64,000 nt of DNA, taken from assembly GCA_963281155.1 (NCBI GenBank), contig CAUJLY010000001.1:7688001-7752000 (forward strand), read 5' to 3'. The position numbers and the translations under genes are program-made. Shown here in pieces: positions 1 to 10,614 of the stretch; within the stretch, counting starts at the first letter, position 1; each line of letters opens with the position of its first letter. Source of the stretch: Rhabditophanes sp. KR3021 (taxonomy: Eukaryota; Nematoda; Chromadorea; Rhabditida; Alloionematidae). Below the pieces are notes generated by a model. That model did not search any database, had not been told where the DNA came from, and saw only the letters and a program-made list of their open reading frames with translations.

Positions 1-934
1 TTTACTTCATTCGTTTGTTGCAAGATGATCATTGGAAAGTTGTTGTTCAGTGGTAGCCACTGACTACGTAATATCAATCCGACTTGCCTCAATAGTTTTT
101 TCTGCAATTTAGATGCTAAATGCATTAAATGTATTAATATATTATTAAACAGATATGTGACAATCAATTACGAATTATGACAATTTTTATTATTCTTTAA
201 TAATAAATTTAACTTCAAAATGACATCACTACTTAATAAAGAAACTTTTTTATTTGAACAAAATTTTTAACCTAAAGTCAAGTTCATTCTCTTCATAAAA
301 TGATCTAACACACATTTACCTTCACATCTTTCCTAACTGACACTTATAATACTTCTTAAATGAAATTTAAACAAAAATCTGCTTCACCGATATCTAAAAA
401 TATAATCTCCATCTTTTTGATAAATCAAAGTACTCAACAATATAATATTTTATATCATATCACTTATCATCTAATAATTGTTGAATGTGTTTTCTTTCAC
501 CTAATTAGTACTATCTTATCTTAATTATTACAATAAAAAATGTTAATAAATTTAATCTGTAGGTATACACATAATATTTACAAACAATCACTTTTACTTT
601 GACCTTCCATCTCTATCGTTTTTGTTTATTATTATTAATATTTGAGATATTATTTACTTCATTTATTTTTTAAATATTTATGTTTTACAAAACATCTTAT
701 TCAATAGGAGAACTTTAATTGTTGAATATCTTCTTTTTAACTAAATCACATCGCCTCATTAAACAATGGTCAATGATTTAAAAAGTTTTCTAATATTATT
801 TTATTGAAATTGAAGGATGATAGTTATATTTAATAAAGATCTTATAGTTGTTTGCATTTAATTCGAATTGTTTTTGCATTTAATTCAAATTGTTTTTGCA
901 TTTTTATTCACTTTATAATTTTTATTGTTATTAG
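1..934. other. AT-rich sequence 5' of the hydrolase gene
   Basis: No convincing coding region. One possible 5' exon for the downstream hydrolase lies at 25-52: an ATG just after a TTGCAAG acceptor-like sequence, nine codons, then a GTAGCC donor. Its phase (one base left over) matches the exon that begins at 935. It has no signal or membrane segment, so the true first exon may instead lie outside the window. Confidence 0.4.
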
Positions 935-2839
935 GTCAGACCGCAAAAAACGACATGATTATTATTCCATCACTCCCTGAGGACGTTTCTAATAAGGAAT
1001 TTTTGTCCAAAGCTAATGTCGTCATGCGCTTCTTCTCTAATATCCCCGGTAACTTGATTGAAAAGTTTATTTCTGCCAAACACAGAGTCTACTTCGAAAG
1101 AAAGACCGTCCGTTTCTTATGCAAGCATTTCGGTGAAGCTCATCCTGTTCCAGATCATCTAACAGTCGAAGACAAAGAAATCGGCGGAACTCCCTGTCGC
1201 CTGTACATTCCCAACAAAGAAACCAGAAAATCCGATGGTGCTTTATTCTTAGTCCATGGTGGGGCTTGGCTTTACAATCGGGCTAAATATTACGATGAAA
1301 CGTGTTTTGACTTGGCAACTCAAATTGGCTGCATGATTATTTCTATTGATTATAGACGAGCCCCAGAAGTGACTTTTCCCGTTCCAGTAAATGACTGTTG
1401 GAGTGCTGTTGAAGGGTTTGCTACACAAATCTACAAGGAATATGGCATTGACAAAAATTTGTTGGGAGTCATTGGAGATTCTGCAGGTGAATAAATTTAA
1501 ACTTTTTATATAACCCATTGCAGGTGGAAACTTAGCGGCCGTCATGGCTTTAAGAGACAACGTCAGAAAAACAAATTATCTTAAATGCCAAATTTTGCTA
1601 TATCCAGCCACATCTTGCATCGACGTCGATTCACCAGCTTTCCATGAATGCAGAGCTATCTACAAAAACTCAGTTCTTCTGCAACCAAAACAAGGTGCGA
1701 CTTTTCATTATTAACTTATCTAATTGTATTTTAGGTAATACACGGGAACAATTAAAATCAACGGGTTTATTTGAAAAATATAAAATTAAGCAAATAATAC
1801 TTAAGCGGTATACTTTTTAGACAAACGAATTTTGTCAAGAATAGTCTTGAAATTGTCTTGACAGTAGTAGGGTGTTTCTTGTACGTCACTTGATTGGTTG
1901 GCCCCCAAGAGTCGATGCTAGTTAAGGTATCTTGTAGGCCGAGAATTATACCGTATTCATAGACCAATTTTTGAATAAAGCATCGCCACAGTTCTTCTCT
2001 TTTCAAAACAAGAGGCGGAAAACTTCTCCTTTCTTAACATCGGGCCTTCGTTTGCCATTAGCAAAGAGGCTGTATCACAAAACCCAAATCTCATTATATA
2101 TTTATATTCCAAAGACTTAATTATTGACATCCATTTAGGTACCCGCGCCGTTTTATTATACCTTGGTCTGCCAGCCACCAAAAGAAACATAAGGAAGGTA
2201 ATGTCCAATGCCTGCACAACGATGGAAGTCCGCAACCATCCAGACTACATCAAAAACTTCGACATGAATTTATTGCCAGAGGATATTTTGAATAGTCGTC
2301 ACTATATTCCTAATGTTCAACCAAGTCCTGATCCAGAATTTGCGGAAATTTTCTCGAAAGCTGCTTTTCAGCCCGAGTTTGCTCCTCTTTTCTGTTCGGA
2401 TGAAGAGATGAAAGGAATGTGTAATGCTATGGTTGTGTCTGTCCAATATGATGTTTTGAGAGATGAATCCATTCTGTACGCCAAGAAAATGGAAAGATTA
2501 GAGGTAGGAGTTGAATGGAAGCATTACGAAAAGGGTTACCATGGCATTTTCACTATCAAAGGTTGTGAATTACATGACCAAGTTTTTGGCGATGTTGTTC
2601 AATATGTAAAAAAGCAATTTGGCATGGTTCAAATTGAAGAGGAAGAAAAAACTGACTCCTTAAAAGTAACAACCATTGAAGACATCAAAATCCAAAATAC
2701 ACAGCAATTTGCCGACGTAGTGTTGCGAGAAACATCCATCGAAACCTACAAAGAAGATCCCCGTAACAACGATTCCGGGTTTGAAGATGGAACCTCTTCG
2801 ATTAGCTCAAGTGATTGTCAAAGAACTATCAAAGCTTAA
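935..2839 (+). CDS. Arylacetamide-deacetylase-like alpha/beta hydrolase (5' partial)
   Basis: Predicted serine esterase/lipase of the AADAC / hormone-sensitive-lipase family. Exons 935-1486, 1524-1694 and 2139-2839 give about 473 residues. The first exon starts at a TTATTAG acceptor, so the N-terminus is missing (a candidate is at 25-52). Visible: oxyanion-hole block LFLVHGGAW, where the family usually has HGGG; nucleophile elbow GDSAGGNLA, created exactly by removing the 37-nt intron 1487-1523; then the Asp in YDVLRDES and the His in GYHGIF complete the triad. After the fold there is a polar, acidic C-terminal tail of about 65 residues that typical AADACs lack. Intron 2 (1695-2138, 444 nt) is about ten times longer than its neighbours and contains antisense coding-like sequence. 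Introns, catalytic residues and family are clear; substrate is unknown. Confidence 0.85.
1801..2138 (-). pseudogene. Antisense coding remnant inside the hydrolase intron
   Basis: On the minus strand the long intron of the hydrolase holds stretches that read like protein but change frame. The first open stretch (about 2130 down to 1960) includes WMSIIKSLEYKYIMRFGF, which vaguely resembles NUMOD4 blocks (Trp, then YK...FG). Further on comes an LTSIDSWG segment, then, in another frame, a polar C-terminus ending SKKYTA and a stop at 1801. No single frame joins them, so it is a decayed gene or a spliced gene not resolved here. The NUMOD link is a weak inference, prompted by the clearer HNH/NUMOD remnant in the B3GLCT intron of this window. 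Confidence 0.3.
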
Positions 2840-3311
2840 TTTGTATCTTTTGTTCTGATTTGAGTAGTGGTAAAAAAATTAGATTTAATATGAGATACTT
2901 TATATTATTATTACGTTGTAATTTCCTTTTATATGTAACTCTTATTATTGTTACCTTGGTAGTAACAAGAAACGAAATGCTTAAATCATATTTGAATTTC
3001 GGTGCTAAATAAAATTTAATATATACTTACTAATTATTTTAACAGAATCGACATCATCGATATGACACAAAGCAAATAATTAGCACTGAGGAGTACTACT
3101 CATCGTCTTAAGATCGAATTAACTGTGTCCTGATGGTTGCTTATTAGTCAGTGAATTGATAGTTTCTTAGTCATAATATAGATTAGATAATCGCCCTAAA
3201 TGATTATAGACGAAACATGATCTTGCCTTTATCGGTGATCATTATATTTAAACATTCACGCTCCATCACTTTTTCACACTATAAATTTACCCTTCTTAAA
3301 TATATTTTACT
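2840..3311. other. Intergenic, no gene seen
   Basis: AT-rich spacer between the hydrolase and the first TMBIM gene. A short open frame at 2815-3012 overlaps the hydrolase stop and shows no family features. A TATAAA-like sequence at about 3281 lies about 30 bases upstream of the TMBIM start codon. Confidence 0.5.
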
Positions 3312-4079
3312 ATGCCCAACTTACAAAAAGTGACGAACAGTGTTAATAGCGCCAACACTAAACAACAACCATCCCAAGTTAATATTGAATCCGGAGAATC
3401 AAAGCATTTGGGTTTCAATGAACTTTCAATCAGAGCAGGCTTTATGAGAAAAGTATTCAGTTTGGTTACAATTATGCTTGCAGTAGTGGGAATAATGAGT
3501 TCGGTACCCTTTTTTAGTAATGATTTATATGATTTCATTCAACAAAGACAATGGATGTATTGGGCTTCGTTTGGTATTTTTATATGTAGTTATCTTATAT
3601 TGATGTGTGTGCCAACAGTACGAGTCAAGTTTCCTTTGAATATCATTGCGCTGAGTATTTTTACATTGGCTACGGGTTATATGGTCATGATGGTTTGTAC
3701 TAATTATGCAATTATTTCGATCGTCTTGGCGTTTGTAATAACGACGGCCTCAACGGCAGCTGTTACTTTGTTTGCGCTTCAAACCAAATATGATTTGACA
3801 AGTAAAATAGGTTATATTTTTATGGCCTCAGTTATATTATTTTGTTTTGGAGTGACTGCCCCCGTAGCTATTTTCGCCTACGATGTTACCTTTTTAAACA
3901 CAATTTATGCCGGAGTAGGAGCACTTCTGTCAATGGTGTACTTATGCCTCGACATTCAACTAATTATGGGCAATAAAAAATACAACATTTCCCCAGAAGA
4001 CTACGTATTTGCTGCACTTCAGCTATTTATGGATATCATAAATATGTTTTTAATGATATTACGTATTGTAAAAAAGTAA
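3312..4079 (+). CDS. TMBIM/Lifeguard (BAX-inhibitor-1 superfamily) membrane protein, copy 1
   Basis: Single-exon, 255-residue multipass protein of the UPF0005/Lifeguard branch of the TMBIM family. These proteins are ER/Golgi/plasma-membrane Ca2+ leak channels that dampen cell death. A polar N-tail of about 35 residues precedes SIRAGFMRKVFSLVTIML, the conserved first-helix entry of the family. About seven hydrophobic helices follow. The C-terminal signature CLDIQLIMG...YNISPEDYVFAALQLFMDIIN is intact, including two membrane aspartates (in LDIQ and MDII) that correspond to the di-aspartyl pH/Ca2+ sensor of the family. Length is normal for the family. It is the upstream member of a tandem duplicate pair with the gene at 4793, and unlike that copy it lacks the intron in the penultimate helix. 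Confidence 0.93.
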   Translation: MPNLQKVTNSVNSANTKQQPSQVNIESGESKHLGFNELSIRAGFMRKVFSLVTIMLAVVGIMSSVPFFSNDLYDFIQQRQWMYWASFGIFICSYLILMCVPTVRVKFPLNIIALSIFTLATGYMVMMVCTNYAIISIVLAFVITTASTAAVTLFALQTKYDLTSKIGYIFMASVILFCFGVTAPVAIFAYDVTFLNTIYAGVGALLSMVYLCLDIQLIMGNKKYNISPEDYVFAALQLFMDIINMFLMILRIVKK

Positions 4080-4792
4080 ACTCGTGGTTTGCTTAAAACA
4101 AGTAATGTTGTTAATATATGCTATATGTAAAAATAAACTTATTATCCAATATAATTTTTTGTTTTTATTTGCTTGATGAAGCATACAAAAATAAGTATTA
4201 TTCTTGCGCTGAAAATGCATCTCAGCTCCCAAATACACTTTTATAATGAACAATAAAATGCACGATGATTATATAACTCTTCATTAATACACTCTAAATA
4301 ATATACAATACGCAGTAGCCACTTTTACAGGTGATTATATGGCTAGATTATAAGAGAGAGTTAAACTTATTGCTTAGATTAACCTTACTTGAAGTCTAGG
4401 CGAAATTGGTATATAGAATATGTAATACTCTTTAGCTAGAAGGTGTTGTGACGTGTGGTTTAATCTAAATGATGATTTGTGGTTGTATGTATTATTCAAA
4501 ATAATATCTACTCGAATCACACGCAACAATTATTTTTGGGGTTGAGTCATTATTTTTAGAATGACATAGAAGCTACTTTAGAATCGAGTCTCTCTCAACG
4601 TTGTATGCTTCCTCACTTTTGAATCATATTTGTTTACCACAAACAAAACTATTATTTATATGTCGATAAAACATTTTGTGCGCTTATTGTGATGAAATAT
4701 ATGCTGACTATTTAGTTCCTTTTTAATCTATTTTACCTCACTTTAACTTTACTTTTGCAATCAAATTAACGTAATTTCAGATTTTATTAACG
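4080..4792. other. Intergenic between the TMBIM paralogues
   Basis: About 700 bases of AT-rich sequence. Nothing coding or structural was recognised, and no leftover TMBIM exon is visible. Confidence 0.5.
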
Positions 4793-5572
4793 ATGGCTGG
4801 CAACATATTCCAACAACCTAATATTGAGATAGCTCAAAAAAATCTCAACTTCACTGAAGGCTCAATAAGGGCAGCTTTCATAAGAAAAGTATTCTTCTTG
4901 GTTTCAATTATGTTGACGATTGTGGCAGTAATGACGGCCATTCCATACATGAATAATGATTTCAAAGTTTATTTACAAACTCACAGATGGTTATTTTGGG
5001 TTTCTTTTGGAATTTTTATAGGATTGTATCTTATTTTGGCTTGTGTTTCATCGGTACGAAGGAGTTTCCCGTTGAATTTGATATGTTTAACTATCTTTAC
5101 TTTGGCTGCAGGTTTCTTTTTGATGGTCATATGCACACATTATTCGGTGGATACCGTTTTATTGGCACTTGTTATGTGTGCAATTTCATGCGGAGGAATT
5201 ATTTTGTTCTCAAGTCAGACAAAATATGATATAACAAGTCATATTGGGATCATATCTATAGCTGGAATGGTTGTGTTTGCGTTTGGTCTTGTTGCACTTG
5301 TAGCAACAATTGCTTTCAAGGTACGCATTTTGTATACAATTTATGCTGGAGTAGCATGTCTTTTAATGATGGCTTATCGTAAGTTAAACATTTCATGTAA
5401 TTACAAATTAAGACTCATATTTAAAGTTGCCGTTGATATTCAAATGATTATGGGAGGGAAGCAGTATGAAGTTTCACCCGAAGATTACATATTTTCAGCT
5501 TTACAAATTTTTATGGACATAATTAATATTTTCATGATGTTATTGAGTCTTCTAAATGGTACTAAGAAGTAA
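4793..5572 (+). CDS. TMBIM/Lifeguard membrane protein, copy 2
   Basis: Tandem paralogue of the gene at 3312, same strand, about 700 bp downstream. The 4793-5572 frame is open throughout, but comparison with copy 1 shows an extra 16 codons between the IYAGVACLLMMAY and VDIQMIMGG blocks. These are a GTAAGT...TTTAAAG intron at 5379-5426 (48 nt, divisible by three, no stop). Splicing gives MAYLAVDIQMIMGG and a 243-residue protein that aligns with copy 1. The helix-1 block SIRAAFIRKVFFLVSIML and the C-terminal SPEDYIFSALQIFMDIIN signature with both sensor Asp residues are intact. Retaining the intron would insert a charged segment into the sixth or seventh helix without breaking the frame. Confidence 0.92.
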   Translation: MAGNIFQQPNIEIAQKNLNFTEGSIRAAFIRKVFFLVSIMLTIVAVMTAIPYMNNDFKVYLQTHRWLFWVSFGIFIGLYLILACVSSVRRSFPLNLICLTIFTLAAGFFLMVICTHYSVDTVLLALVMCAISCGGIILFSSQTKYDITSHIGIISIAGMVVFAFGLVALVATIAFKVRILYTIYAGVACLLMMAYRKLNISCNYKLRLIFKVAVDIQMIMGGKQYEVSPEDYIFSALQIFMDIINIFMMLLSLLNGTKK

Positions 5573-5886
5573 GTTTAATATGTTAATTATGTCCTTAATC
5601 TTATTGGATTTAGTTAATATGTATGAGGTAAACAGCGGCAAAGAACAGTAATTCGAAAGTAAATACCCAAATATGAATATTTTTAAAAGTATTTTTAATT
5701 ATATATGTGCGATGTTGTAAATAAAGGTTTTATAGAGCAATTGTTTTGACCAATTTATTCAAATTAAATATTTAGACAAAAAACAGATTAATACTGTTAT
5801 ATAGGAGATATCTTGGCATCTAAATCTCAATAGGATTCCTCCATATAATAACAAAACGTGGATGTGTTACTAATTCCATAACACAA
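5573..5886. other. Intergenic
   Basis: 3' flank of TMBIM copy 2, with an AATAAA at about 5720 that could serve as its poly(A) signal. No other feature seen. Confidence 0.4.
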
Positions 5887-6548
5887 ATGATGTTTACCAT
5901 AGAACATGAATATTACAGCAGAAAAGTTTATTTTTGTGCATTTTTCAGAAGTTTCAAATATATTAAGAGCTTATATTTACATTTATGTAGTTGCAATAGT
6001 AATACACATGATGAAAATATCCAAATGAATAAAGAAGTAATTGGTGCAATATCACAAACATTAAATTATCTACGTTTGTATGTGAGTTATTATGATCCAA
6101 ACGAATATGGTTTTATTTTAGGAGAAAGATTTCCTAATTTAAGAATTTTAAGATTTACTAATACTGGAAACTTAGCTAATAATTTATACAATACAATTAT
6201 TTTATGTCATTTAAACATATACGAACAATGATCGTAAATTGTTTAGGAAAAGTACAATTTCCTAACTCTCTTCGCGTATTGAAAATTGAGTGCAAGAATC
6301 AAATGAATAGTCTAAACAACAATTTTTTATCTGAAGATGGAAAAATGAGTTTCACTGGTTTTTGTATATTTGACAAAGATATGAGATATTTATCACGCTT
6401 GCCTAATTATGGCTTTGTTTCCTTTTCCAAAAGATATAAACTTTGTTCTAATATAAAAATTTATTTACACTTCAATGTGTATCATTTTTGGAAAAACGCA
6501 AATTACTTTTCTCAAGTAATTAAATTGATTGATATCTGGGAAAAATAA
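5887..6548 (+). pseudogene. Frameshifted F-box/LRR-like gene fragment
   Basis: Two overlapping open frames (5887-6231 and 6204-6548) together resemble the C-terminal half of the intact F-box-like gene at 6886. Both have an NLR(I/L)L-type leucine-repeat stretch, and FPNSLRVLKIECKN here matches IPSKLRLFVITCKHN there. The frame changes within 6204-6231 with no GT..AG pair able to explain it, and no F-box-like N-terminus lies upstream. I read it as a truncated, frameshifted tandem paralogue. The alternative is a spliced gene with an undetected exon. Confidence 0.55.
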
Positions 6549-6885
6549 AGATAGTTTTGATACAATGTTTAAAGGTGTGTCTCCCAAACCATCATTAATC
6601 AAAGTTGAGTATGTTTATTACGAAATATGAACATGGCAATAGTTTAACGTGAGAAGGTCAGAATGCTTAGTAGCAATTTAGCTTTAATAAATCGGACCTT
6701 GCAAAGTACTAACTCTTATTTTGAAATTAAGGAAGCTACATGGGAATAAAAACATCTTTCCAATAACTCTCGTTATTTCACCATATTCACTTGTGTCAAA
6801 ATTTTAATTAGATTGCATTTCACAATTTATCTTTTCATAAAAAGCCGTTTTCTCATTTCAATAATATTAATATTTTAGTTTCAAG
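6549..6885. other. Intergenic
   Basis: Spacer between the broken and the intact F-box-like genes. It ends in a pyrimidine/AT-rich leader directly before the ATG at 6886. No other feature seen. Confidence 0.4.
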
Positions 6886-8478
6886 ATGAACGAAAACATG
6901 AAGGTAGTTCTTAATCTGCCATATCTTTTCAAACGCTGCATAACGCACTTTGAAACTGCCTTAGCGTTGAGCAAAACGTGCCGTTCTTTCTACAATATTG
7001 TTGGTAGAAGACAACTTGAATTTGAAGTTGCTAAGAAAAGATCCAAGGTATTAACTTTGAAATGTATCAATATATCTGATTCAGTTTTTATGGAAAAAGA
7101 TTATAAAGATTTTACATTTGAACCTGCCGAATGCTGCGGTTATCACGTTCATTACGACCGTGATCAAAACTATGAACTTGATTTAATGATTAAAACTGCC
7201 CACATTTATTTGAATTGCATTACACCTCCAGAATATTACTATGGTTTTGAAGCGTTTGATACTCCAACAATAGTGACTCCAAAATTTCTTGAAGATAATT
7301 TTAATTATCCCAATCTTCAAAGTATTGTCTTCGATCGTATCAAGGCTGAAACACCTTATTTATTCAATACTTTGTTCGGCAAGATAATGAATTCAATTAT
7401 ATCTCCTAGAATCACAAAGTTGGCAGGAATTAATTACAACTCATTTTTACGTTTCATTGATCCCATACCTACTTGTTTTGTTGCAAATGCTCCTCATTTG
7501 AAGCATATTGAAATATTTTTTAATGAAAAGTCAAATCTAAGATCAACTGATGGCTACAAAATTTCTTCATTCTCTAAGGCCTTGGGAAATTGCACTTTCA
7601 AGTTTAACAACAAAGTTCTTTATCATTATCCAATGAAGTATGGTTTCTACAGCGGCAAAAAGATCCATATTCCTCATAACAACAGAGATAAAAAAAATTT
7701 TATTAAAAAATTAGAAATCTGTCAAAGAATGTATGAATTCGCAAAAGAATTGAAGTCAAAGAATGTTTACGCCATTTATTCTACTTACTGTCATATCAAT
7801 GGAAATTATTTTGTATTAAACGATTTGTTGCATCTAAAGCAATATGATTTTTTAAATTATGTCGGTTTTACCATTTCTGATGATTGCACTTATGAAGCAA
7901 TTTCCAAAATGAGCAAGCATGTTGTTCTGTTGAATAATTTAAATGAATTTAACGTAAATTTTGATGCCATTGTCTCAAAAACTTGCATGTATAAAGCCTA
8001 TAAAAGACTTTTGCTCAGTGCTTCAGAAAATATTAAAGTATTGAAGATTGGCAAATGCCCATTTGTCGACTTTGAGTTTGCAAAACAACTTGCTAGAAGA
8101 TATTCAAATCTCACGTCTATTGGCATTGGTTTTTACGACAGAGCTCGAACCTTCGTTCCTATCAATTATTTTGCAGAATTCAATGAACTTGAGTCTGCTT
8201 TTGTTGATTTTTGGAGAACCACTTGGATTATTCCCTCCAAATTAAGACTTTTTGTCATTACATGCAAACACAATGAACCACACAAACATACGTTTTATGA
8301 TCAGGATGGCTTGGAAGTTGAACTAAAAAAGAAATTCTTGGTAACTGATGACAAAAACGCTAACTCCAAACAAATAGCTTATGCTGATACTTTTTTTGAT
8401 TGGGATTTATATAAAAATATTTGCAACTTCAATTTGTCTACTGGCAACATTCCTGACTATCACGTAAAAATGTTATAA
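6886..8478 (+). CDS. F-box-like / leucine-rich-repeat-like protein
   Basis: Intact single-exon gene, 530 residues. The first 40 residues have the spacing of an F-box (LNLPYLFKRCITHFETALALSK, then CRSFYNIVGRRQLEFEV), the SKP1-binding motif of SCF ubiquitin-ligase adaptors. The rest is an irregular alpha/beta repeat region with NLxSIxF / NLTSIGIGF strands like the divergent LRR-type regions of nematode F-box proteins. There is no transmembrane segment. It sits beside a broken paralogue (5887-6548), typical of rapidly turning-over F-box clusters. The F-box assignment rests on spacing and hydrophobic pattern only; the substrate is unknown. Confidence 0.65.
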   Translation: MNENMKVVLNLPYLFKRCITHFETALALSKTCRSFYNIVGRRQLEFEVAKKRSKVLTLKCINISDSVFMEKDYKDFTFEPAECCGYHVHYDRDQNYELDLMIKTAHIYLNCITPPEYYYGFEAFDTPTIVTPKFLEDNFNYPNLQSIVFDRIKAETPYLFNTLFGKIMNSIISPRITKLAGINYNSFLRFIDPIPTCFVANAPHLKHIEIFFNEKSNLRSTDGYKISSFSKALGNCTFKFNNKVLYHYPMKYGFYSGKKIHIPHNNRDKKNFIKKLEICQRMYEFAKELKSKNVYAIYSTYCHINGNYFVLNDLLHLKQYDFLNYVGFTISDDCTYEAISKMSKHVVLLNNLNEFNVNFDAIVSKTCMYKAYKRLLLSASENIKVLKIGKCPFVDFEFAKQLARRYSNLTSIGIGFYDRARTFVPINYFAEFNELESAFVDFWRTTWIIPSKLRLFVITCKHNEPHKHTFYDQDGLEVELKKKFLVTDDKNANSKQIAYADTFFDWDLYKNICNFNLSTGNIPDYHVKML

Positions 8479-8959
8479 TTTATTGTTAATGTATGTGTCT
8501 TTTATGTTTTAAATAAATGTGTCGTTACTTACATGTGTGTCACACTTTTTTGCATTAATGAATGCACATAATAATAACTAATATAATCAAAAAACGGTTT
8601 AGAAGTAAGTCCAAAAAATACAGAGAATGAAACTACAACCACCATGAATTCATTTTGCATTGTAACGTTTTGACATTGAATTTGACATAATGTAAGTATA
8701 TAAATTTTCTTGATTAAATATTATGAATGTGTTTTTTACTTTAATTCGACAGAATTTAAATGATTTATGCGCATTTTTTCTATATAAATATTCATTTTAT
8801 TTGTTATTGGGAGAACAGTTTAACTACACGGCCTTTGCATTCAATTTAGCAACATCATTCTTCCAGATGAGAGCGATTAAGTGCTTTGATGTCACTAGCA
8901 TTTAAAACTATTTTACCATTACAAATAATTACTAAGTTCCATCTACCTTTAATATCGCT
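8479..8959. other. Intergenic
   Basis: AT-rich spacer with an AATAAA at about 8512 as a possible poly(A) signal for the F-box-like gene. A 60-codon frame at 8723-8905 shows no conserved features and is probably not a gene. Confidence 0.4.
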
Positions 8960-9950
8960 ATGAAAGTCAGTCCAACGGAGGATATTACCAAACTTCTAGT
9001 CAGTAAGTAACTTGATGCTTTAAACAGATTAATTATTATGTTTAGCCGGAGGATTGGATTCTGAAAAATCCGTTTATTCAATTAATTTGGCTGATTGGAA
9101 AGTGACTCAATTAGGTGATTTACTTGAAGGTAAATCCGGCCACACTTCCGCAAGAATCGATGAGAATGTTTTTTATTTGGAGGTTCTCTAAGCAAATGTG
9201 TTGAAAAGTAAGTTATTACAATGTAATTTTAAAATCATAATTTAGATTCAATACCGAGACAAATGAAAGAGAAATTTTGCCATTTGAGTTTCCAGAATTA
9301 CTTAACGGAGTGTCAAGCGCTGTAATTGATAATAAAGTTTATGCTATTGGTGGGAAGATTGAGGGAGGTGCCATGTTCAATAGTAAATAAAAATTAGAAT
9401 AACTTTAATTTCAAACTTATTCCAGCTTCGAATCTGAGAAATTTGAATGGATACAACTTCCTAAATTAAAACACAATGTCTCTCATCACAAATCATTTGT
9501 TGTCGGAAATGTTATTTACGTTACACCAGGACATGGACCCATGGTTATGCAAAGGTAAATTTAAATATTTTAATTAAATATTTTTTTTATAGAATCGACC
9601 CGCGTCAACGTAAGACAGCTGTTCTTGCACAAATGGAAGGAACGAGTAGGCTTTGTACATTTGCTAAATGTGACGATTGCATAATGGGATGTGGAGGAAC
9701 TACCCAAACTCAAGTATATGATATCGAAGTTGATGAATGGAGAAAAATGTCCCAATTAAAAAGGACTTTCGGCGGAGATTGTTTCGGAACTTTAACCCAT
9801 ATGTACTACTTCCCTGTATTTGCCAAGGATTTAATTACAAGAAACATTGCTTACCGTTTCAATATTAAAAGGGAACAATGGAAGGAGTTTAACATACACA
9901 TTCCACCGCTTGATTATAAAAACGACGGATATTCATTCATAACAGTTTAA
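8960..9950 (+). pseudogene. Kelch-repeat protein with two single-base lesions
   Basis: Five exons (8960-9002, 9046-9207, 9246-9382, 9426-9554, 9593-9950) encode kelch beta-propeller blades: KVYAIGGKIEGG, ESEKFEWIQLPKL, YDIEVDEWRKMSQL, and a final exon ending at the stop at 9948. Two defects break it. Around 9170-9182 the blade core needs one more T to read VFYFGGSL, and as written it runs into TAA at 9189. At the third exon/intron boundary (9382-9383) a base is missing between AATAG and TAAATA, so no GT donor fits the phase of the next exon. Restoring one base at each place would make the length a multiple of three (about 276 residues). There is no BTB domain. It is either a young pseudogene or a gene with two assembly deletions. 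Confidence 0.6.
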
Positions 9951-10238
9951 AATCTTTTTTATTTTGCCGATATTTGTTTCTCTTTTTAAAATAACCATGT
10001 TTTGTTAATTTTAATCTATATTCTGTACTCTTGACAATGGGCAAAGTATTTAATTATTCTCTAGGTTTAGAATTGGCAAATGGAATTTACACCAGACAAC
10101 AATTTGTTTAAAATTAATTTTAAAATGTTAAAGCTCAAATAATTTAGTCTTCACAATTTAATATCAAGGACTGTCCAGATTTTAGGGAAATCTGATTAAT
10201 ACAAATTATGTGTGAATAAAATTGTACAACTAGATCAA
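9951..10238. other. Spacer before the hairpin array
   Basis: No gene. Non-coding, AT-rich, with one short CAGATTT/GAAATCTG inverted repeat at about 10176-10195. Confidence 0.4.
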
Positions 10239-10314
10239 ATATGCTTTCCACCACAAAAAAGGGCCAAAAAGATTTAAATCATAATTTGGCGCAATTTTGT
10301 AGTTAAAAGCATAT
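10239..10314. ncRNA. miRNA-like hairpin 1
   Basis: The ends ATATGCTTT and AAAAGCATAT are complementary. The inner arms CCACAAAAAAGGGCCAAA and TTTGGCGCAATTTTGTAG pair with a few mismatches, leaving a loop of about 10 nt. It is the longest stem of the array, about 30 bp. Confidence 0.75.
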
Positions 10315-10368
10315 CAACACATGTTAAATGCAAATTCTACTTATAATCCATGTTAATAGAAGCAATCA

Positions 10369-10439
10369 TGCTTGTGGATTTTCAAAAAAATGGAAACAGA
10401 TATAAGCATTCTTTTCCTTTATTTTGAAATCTACGAGCA
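10369..10439. ncRNA. miRNA-like hairpin 2
   Basis: TGCTTGTGGATTTTCAAAA pairs with TTTTGAAATCTACGAGCA, including T-G and G-T wobbles on the + strand, and GGAAA pairs with TTTCC near the loop. Confidence 0.75.
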
Positions 10440-10476
10440 AAATAACATACTTAATAGCTCAATTAAAGAAAATCGA

Positions 10477-10543
10477 GCTTGAAATTATTCAAATTACATA
10501 AAAGTGATTAATATACTTTAAGGTTAATTGAATAATTTCGAGC
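10477..10543. ncRNA. miRNA-like hairpin 3
   Basis: GCTTGAAATTATTCAA and TTGAATAATTTCGAGC form a continuous 16-bp stem with one wobble. The second short pairing AAAGT/ACTTT closes the loop. Confidence 0.75.
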
Positions 10544-10614
10544 AGGAATTCCATACCATAATTCAAACAATTCATCAAAGTAAAAGATGGCAATAGTTAA
10601 TATATTTAGCAATG

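Noticed and set aside
8723..8905. Short open frame before the kelch gene
   Set aside because: Hydrophobic low-complexity sequence, with no splice link to the kelch exons.
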